A stretch of DNA of 8,597 nt from Nitrospiria bacterium (GTDB taxonomy: Bacteria; Nitrospirota; CAKKRA01; 9FT-COMBO-42-15): the NCBI GenBank assembly GCA_919903585.1, contig CAKKST010000283.1, positions 1-8,597 on the forward strand, read 5' to 3'. Every line of letters begins with the position of its first letter. Within the stretch, counting starts at the first letter, position 1. A program made the position numbers and the translations under genes. The notes beneath the pieces are model-generated. The model searched no databases. It had not been told where the DNA came from and worked only from the letters and a program-made list of their open reading frames with translations. Below, piece after piece: positions 7,365 through 8,597 of this stretch.

Positions 7365-7506
7365 ATGCCTGTTACTCGTGACCATCCATCGTATGCTGGG
7401 ACCTAACGGCAATCCCCGCCTTGAGAGTATTTTGGGGATCATAAAAATACTCCAGACGCATGAAAAGGTGAAACTGAGGGCTAAAATTGTTCAGCAAGCT
7501 GCTTAG
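7365..7506 (+). pseudogene. Small frameshifted-looking ORF behind a strong Shine-Dalgarno; not recognised
   Basis: A near-perfect ribosome-binding site (AAGGAGGTG, 7351-7359) is placed ideally for ATG7365, but that frame closes after 13 codons (MPVTRDHPSYAGT, stop 7404-7406). Shifting by +1, a second frame runs on without a stop from ATG7393 to TAG 7504-7506 and encodes 37 residues that look like real protein: GPNGNPRLESILGI near the start, then an amphipathic basic stretch ending AKIVQQAA. The simplest reading is one short gene of about 46 residues broken by a 1-nt change around 7390-7405. A true 37-aa gene, or a 13-aa leader upstream of it, remains possible. I do not recognise the family. 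It ends two bases from the stop of the converging antitoxin gene. Confidence 0.3.
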
Positions 7507-7508
7507 GC

Positions 7509-7766
7509 TTACTTCCACATCTTTTCATCTATAGCTTCAAAATCAGCAATTTTCTTCTGAAACTCTAAGTAATCCTTTTCATTCCATGTGCCTGCTAAAT
7601 AATCAAGGTCATCATAAACAATAGCCCTTTTTTTCTTTTCAAGACCAAGCGCTCCCCTAATAGTCTTTAATAAGATGGTGTTAATGCTTGTCCCTTCTTT
7701 TTTAGCCTTTTCCTTTAAAACTTTTGCAATTTCGTTGTCTATTCCTCTGATAGTTATTACACCCAT
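7509..7766 (-). CDS. Ribbon-helix-helix antitoxin, FitA/VapB-like
   Basis: An 85-residue protein with an Arc-type ribbon-helix-helix N-terminus. MGVITIRGID (1-10) is the DNA-contacting strand, helix one follows (EIAKVLKEKAKKEG, 12-25), and TSINTILLKTIRGAL (26-40) is helix two. The acidic C-terminal tail (DDLDYLAGTWNEKDYLEF...AIDEKMWK, 52-85) is the kind of segment antitoxins wrap around a PIN toxin. The start at 7766 is chosen because GGAGG (7771-7775, minus strand) lies 4 nt upstream. A TTG at 7784 would overlap the toxin stop but has no such site. It lies 14 nt downstream of the PIN gene on the same strand, so the two form an operon with the toxin first. Its likely job is to bind and inhibit the toxin and to repress the shared promoter. 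Confidence 0.85.
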   Translation of the reverse strand: MGVITIRGIDNEIAKVLKEKAKKEGTSINTILLKTIRGALGLEKKKRAIVYDDLDYLAGTWNEKDYLEFQKKIADFEAIDEKMWK

Positions 7767-7780
7767 CTTTCCTCCAATTC

Positions 7781-8179
7781 TCAAATAATCGCACTCAGCA
7801 GCATAAGCCCCTCTACATATTTGAAATGTTCATCAAAGGTAAAAAGTGATAAACCATGCTTCATCGCCGTGGCAGCAACCCACATATCATTTGAGGGGAT
7901 TGGTTTTCCCTTCCTCTTTAAATTCCAATAAATTTTGGCGTAGAATTCAGCTATTTCCTCGTCTATTTGAATCAGATAAACACGCGGAGAATCTAAAAAT
8001 TGATCTAATTCGTTTATATTTTTTGCCTCCTTACCACCGCCTTTGAATCCACTTAACAACTCACCTAATACTACAACATTTAAAGCTATATATTCTGCCC
8101 TTTTAATAACCTCAACTGCAAAGGGTTCATTTCGTTTAAATGCAGCATATATATTAGTGTCTATTAAAATCTTTTTCAT
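7781..8179 (-). CDS. PIN-domain ribonuclease toxin, VapC-like
   Basis: A 132-residue PIN domain of typical VapC length. All four acidic metal-binding positions are present: Asp7 (ILIDTNIY), Glu40 (VLGELLSGF), Asp98 (SNDMWVAATA) and Asp116 (LFTFDEHF). VapC toxins are Mg2+-dependent RNases that cleave tRNA or rRNA and stop translation when unchecked by their antitoxin. The intact active site suggests the toxin is functional. It precedes its antitoxin gene in the transcript, the reverse of the usual vapBC order. The ATG at 8179 has no clear Shine-Dalgarno; the space just before it is filled by the dyad TTGGCAGCCAA. Low toxin translation next to a strong antitoxin ribosome-binding site would keep the antitoxin in excess, which is an inference from the sequence. 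Confidence 0.9.
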   Translation of the reverse strand: MKKILIDTNIYAAFKRNEPFAVEVIKRAEYIALNVVVLGELLSGFKGGGKEAKNINELDQFLDSPRVYLIQIDEEIAEFYAKIYWNLKRKGKPIPSNDMWVAATAMKHGLSLFTFDEHFKYVEGLMLLSAII

Positions 8180-8223
8180 TTGGCAGCCAATTGATTATAT
8201 AATATGATAGCATTTTAAAGTCA
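8180..8223 (-). promoter_or_regulatory. Putative promoter and operator dyads of the toxin-antitoxin operon
   Basis: On the minus strand a perfect -10 hexamer TATAAT (8199 to 8194) lies 18 nt from ATGACT (8223 to 8218), which matches the -35 consensus at four of six positions. The -10 sits in the 10-bp perfect palindrome ATTATATAAT (8194-8203). A second dyad, TTGGC-A-GCCAA (8180-8190), directly abuts the toxin start codon. Ribbon-helix-helix antitoxins autoregulate by binding short palindromes at the promoter, so either dyad could be the operator. AT-rich sequence makes chance palindromes fairly likely for the first one; the second is more GC-rich and more convincing. Confidence 0.45.
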
Positions 8224-8508
8224 TAAATTGCAAGCAGATTTTGTCTAACTGACTTTTTCATTTTCAACCCAATCTTACACATCTAACCGGGAACCGTGTC
8301 CCATCTGAGTACAGCCATATGCTATCCTACAGGACAAAACTTGCTTCAAGGGAAATATGAAGGGAAAAGAGATTTTTAAAAACCTGCCAGCAGCATCAGC
8401 TAATAGAGCGCTTGAGGTTTAACACTCAAAAGCTGCACCCTTCTCAATTTTTTGTATTCAAATATCAAAAAACATGGTAAACTTAAAATAAATGGAAGGA
8501 GGTACTTC
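8180..8508. other. Stretch of about 330 bp without a convincing gene
   Basis: Between the divergent toxin and DUF2281-like genes I see the toxin promoter at the left end and the ribosome-binding site of the right-hand gene (AAGGAGGT, 8496-8503). There is also a GC-richer block AACCGGGAACCGTGTCCC (8285-8302) holding a small GGGA/TCCC dyad, and a short open frame from ATG8357 of 21 codons with no support. Around 8425, TTGAG/CTCAA arms make a weak hairpin. Nothing here reaches the standard of an RNA gene or coding region; it may be decayed accessory sequence. Confidence 0.6.
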
Positions 8509-8597
8509 ATGACAAACACAGCAATGCGAAATAATATTATAGCCCAGATTGATAAACTTCCATCTGATCTACAGCTTCGCGTCCTAAATTTTGCAAA
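8509..8597 (+). CDS. DUF2281/VapB-type antitoxin-like protein, N-terminal fragment (3' end outside window)
   Basis: ATG8509 follows an excellent ribosome-binding site, AAGGAGGT (8496-8503), at 5-nt spacing and opens a frame that runs off the window after 29 complete codons. The visible residues include NNIIAQIDKLPSDLQLRVLNFA, matching the start of small DUF2281-like proteins, where a helix is followed by LP-x-x-L/Q-x-x-VL-x-F. Such proteins are commonly paired with PIN or RelE-type toxins and are treated as antitoxins. A toxin partner would be expected just to the right of the window. With only the N-terminus visible, the family call is moderate and the function is inferred. It lies back to back with the minus-strand toxin-antitoxin operon. 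Confidence 0.6.
   Translation, partial: MTNTAMRNNIIAQIDKLPSDLQLRVLNFA

Noticed and set aside
7162..7365. Minus-strand frame containing HPSPQPSPARGEG
   Set aside because: This peptide is the translation of the GC-rich palindromic repeat after purH and overlaps the purH 3' end. It is a known type of spurious ORF.
8357..8422. 21-codon frame starting MKGKEIFKN with a weak AAGGGA upstream
   Set aside because: Very short, no recognisable family, and the frame closes at once. It is likely chance or decayed sequence.
8380..8455. tRNA-like wording (TAATAGAGCGCTTGAGGTTTAACACTCAAAAG) that suggests a D-arm and anticodon arm
   Set aside because: The anticodon stem would have an 8-nt loop and a bulge, no D-stem or acceptor stem pairs, and no GGTTCGA-type T-loop is present. 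It is not supportable as a tRNA, even a partial one.

Overview
The window reads as an ordinary, AT-leaning bacterial chromosome segment. AGG/AGA dominate for Arg and ATA is common for Ile. PurH, the glycosyltransferases and the ferredoxin/ASKHA protein have the flavour of anaerobic Gram-negative lineages such as Nitrospirota, deltaproteobacterial groups or related candidate phyla. No marker gene fixes the taxon, so this is a low-confidence guess from style.

Left part (2-3690, + strand): a tight, translationally coupled envelope glycolipid module. It starts with the C-terminus of a PAP2 phosphatase cut by the window edge. Next come a GT39/ArnT-like polyprenyl-phosphate-dependent membrane glycosyltransferase, a DPM1/GtrB/ArnC-like GT2 enzyme that makes the polyprenyl-phosphate-sugar donor, and a YbhN/AglD-like flippase-fold membrane protein. 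The second and third junctions overlap by 1 and 4 nt. Inferred workflow: a sugar is loaded onto a polyprenyl phosphate on the cytoplasmic side, the lipid-linked sugar crosses the membrane, the GT-C enzyme transfers the sugar to an envelope acceptor, and the PAP2 enzyme acts on the lipid carrier or a lipid phosphate.

Middle (3697-7248, + strand): six nt after that module lies a [2Fe-2S] plus ASKHA protein of the corrinoid-activator (RACo/RACE) type. Its second nucleotide-binding signature and neighbouring motifs are strongly altered, and no corrinoid partner is nearby. A short leader with a nested inverted repeat built from four copies of a GATTACACAGAT-like 12-mer then leads into a complete, canonical purH with a strong Shine-Dalgarno.

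Right part (7249-8597): accessory DNA. It holds a GC-rich palindromic repeat of a type scattered in many genomes, a small frameshifted-looking ORF behind a perfect ribosome-binding site, and a minus-strand PIN toxin / ribbon-helix-helix antitoxin pair in which the toxin gene comes first. The toxin promoter region carries two small dyads. A roughly 330-bp stretch follows without a convincing gene, and then the start of another antitoxin-like (DUF2281-type) gene on the plus strand. The most unusual item is the corrinoid-activator-like protein with an apparently dismantled ATP site; the rest is recognisable biology with some interesting arrangements.
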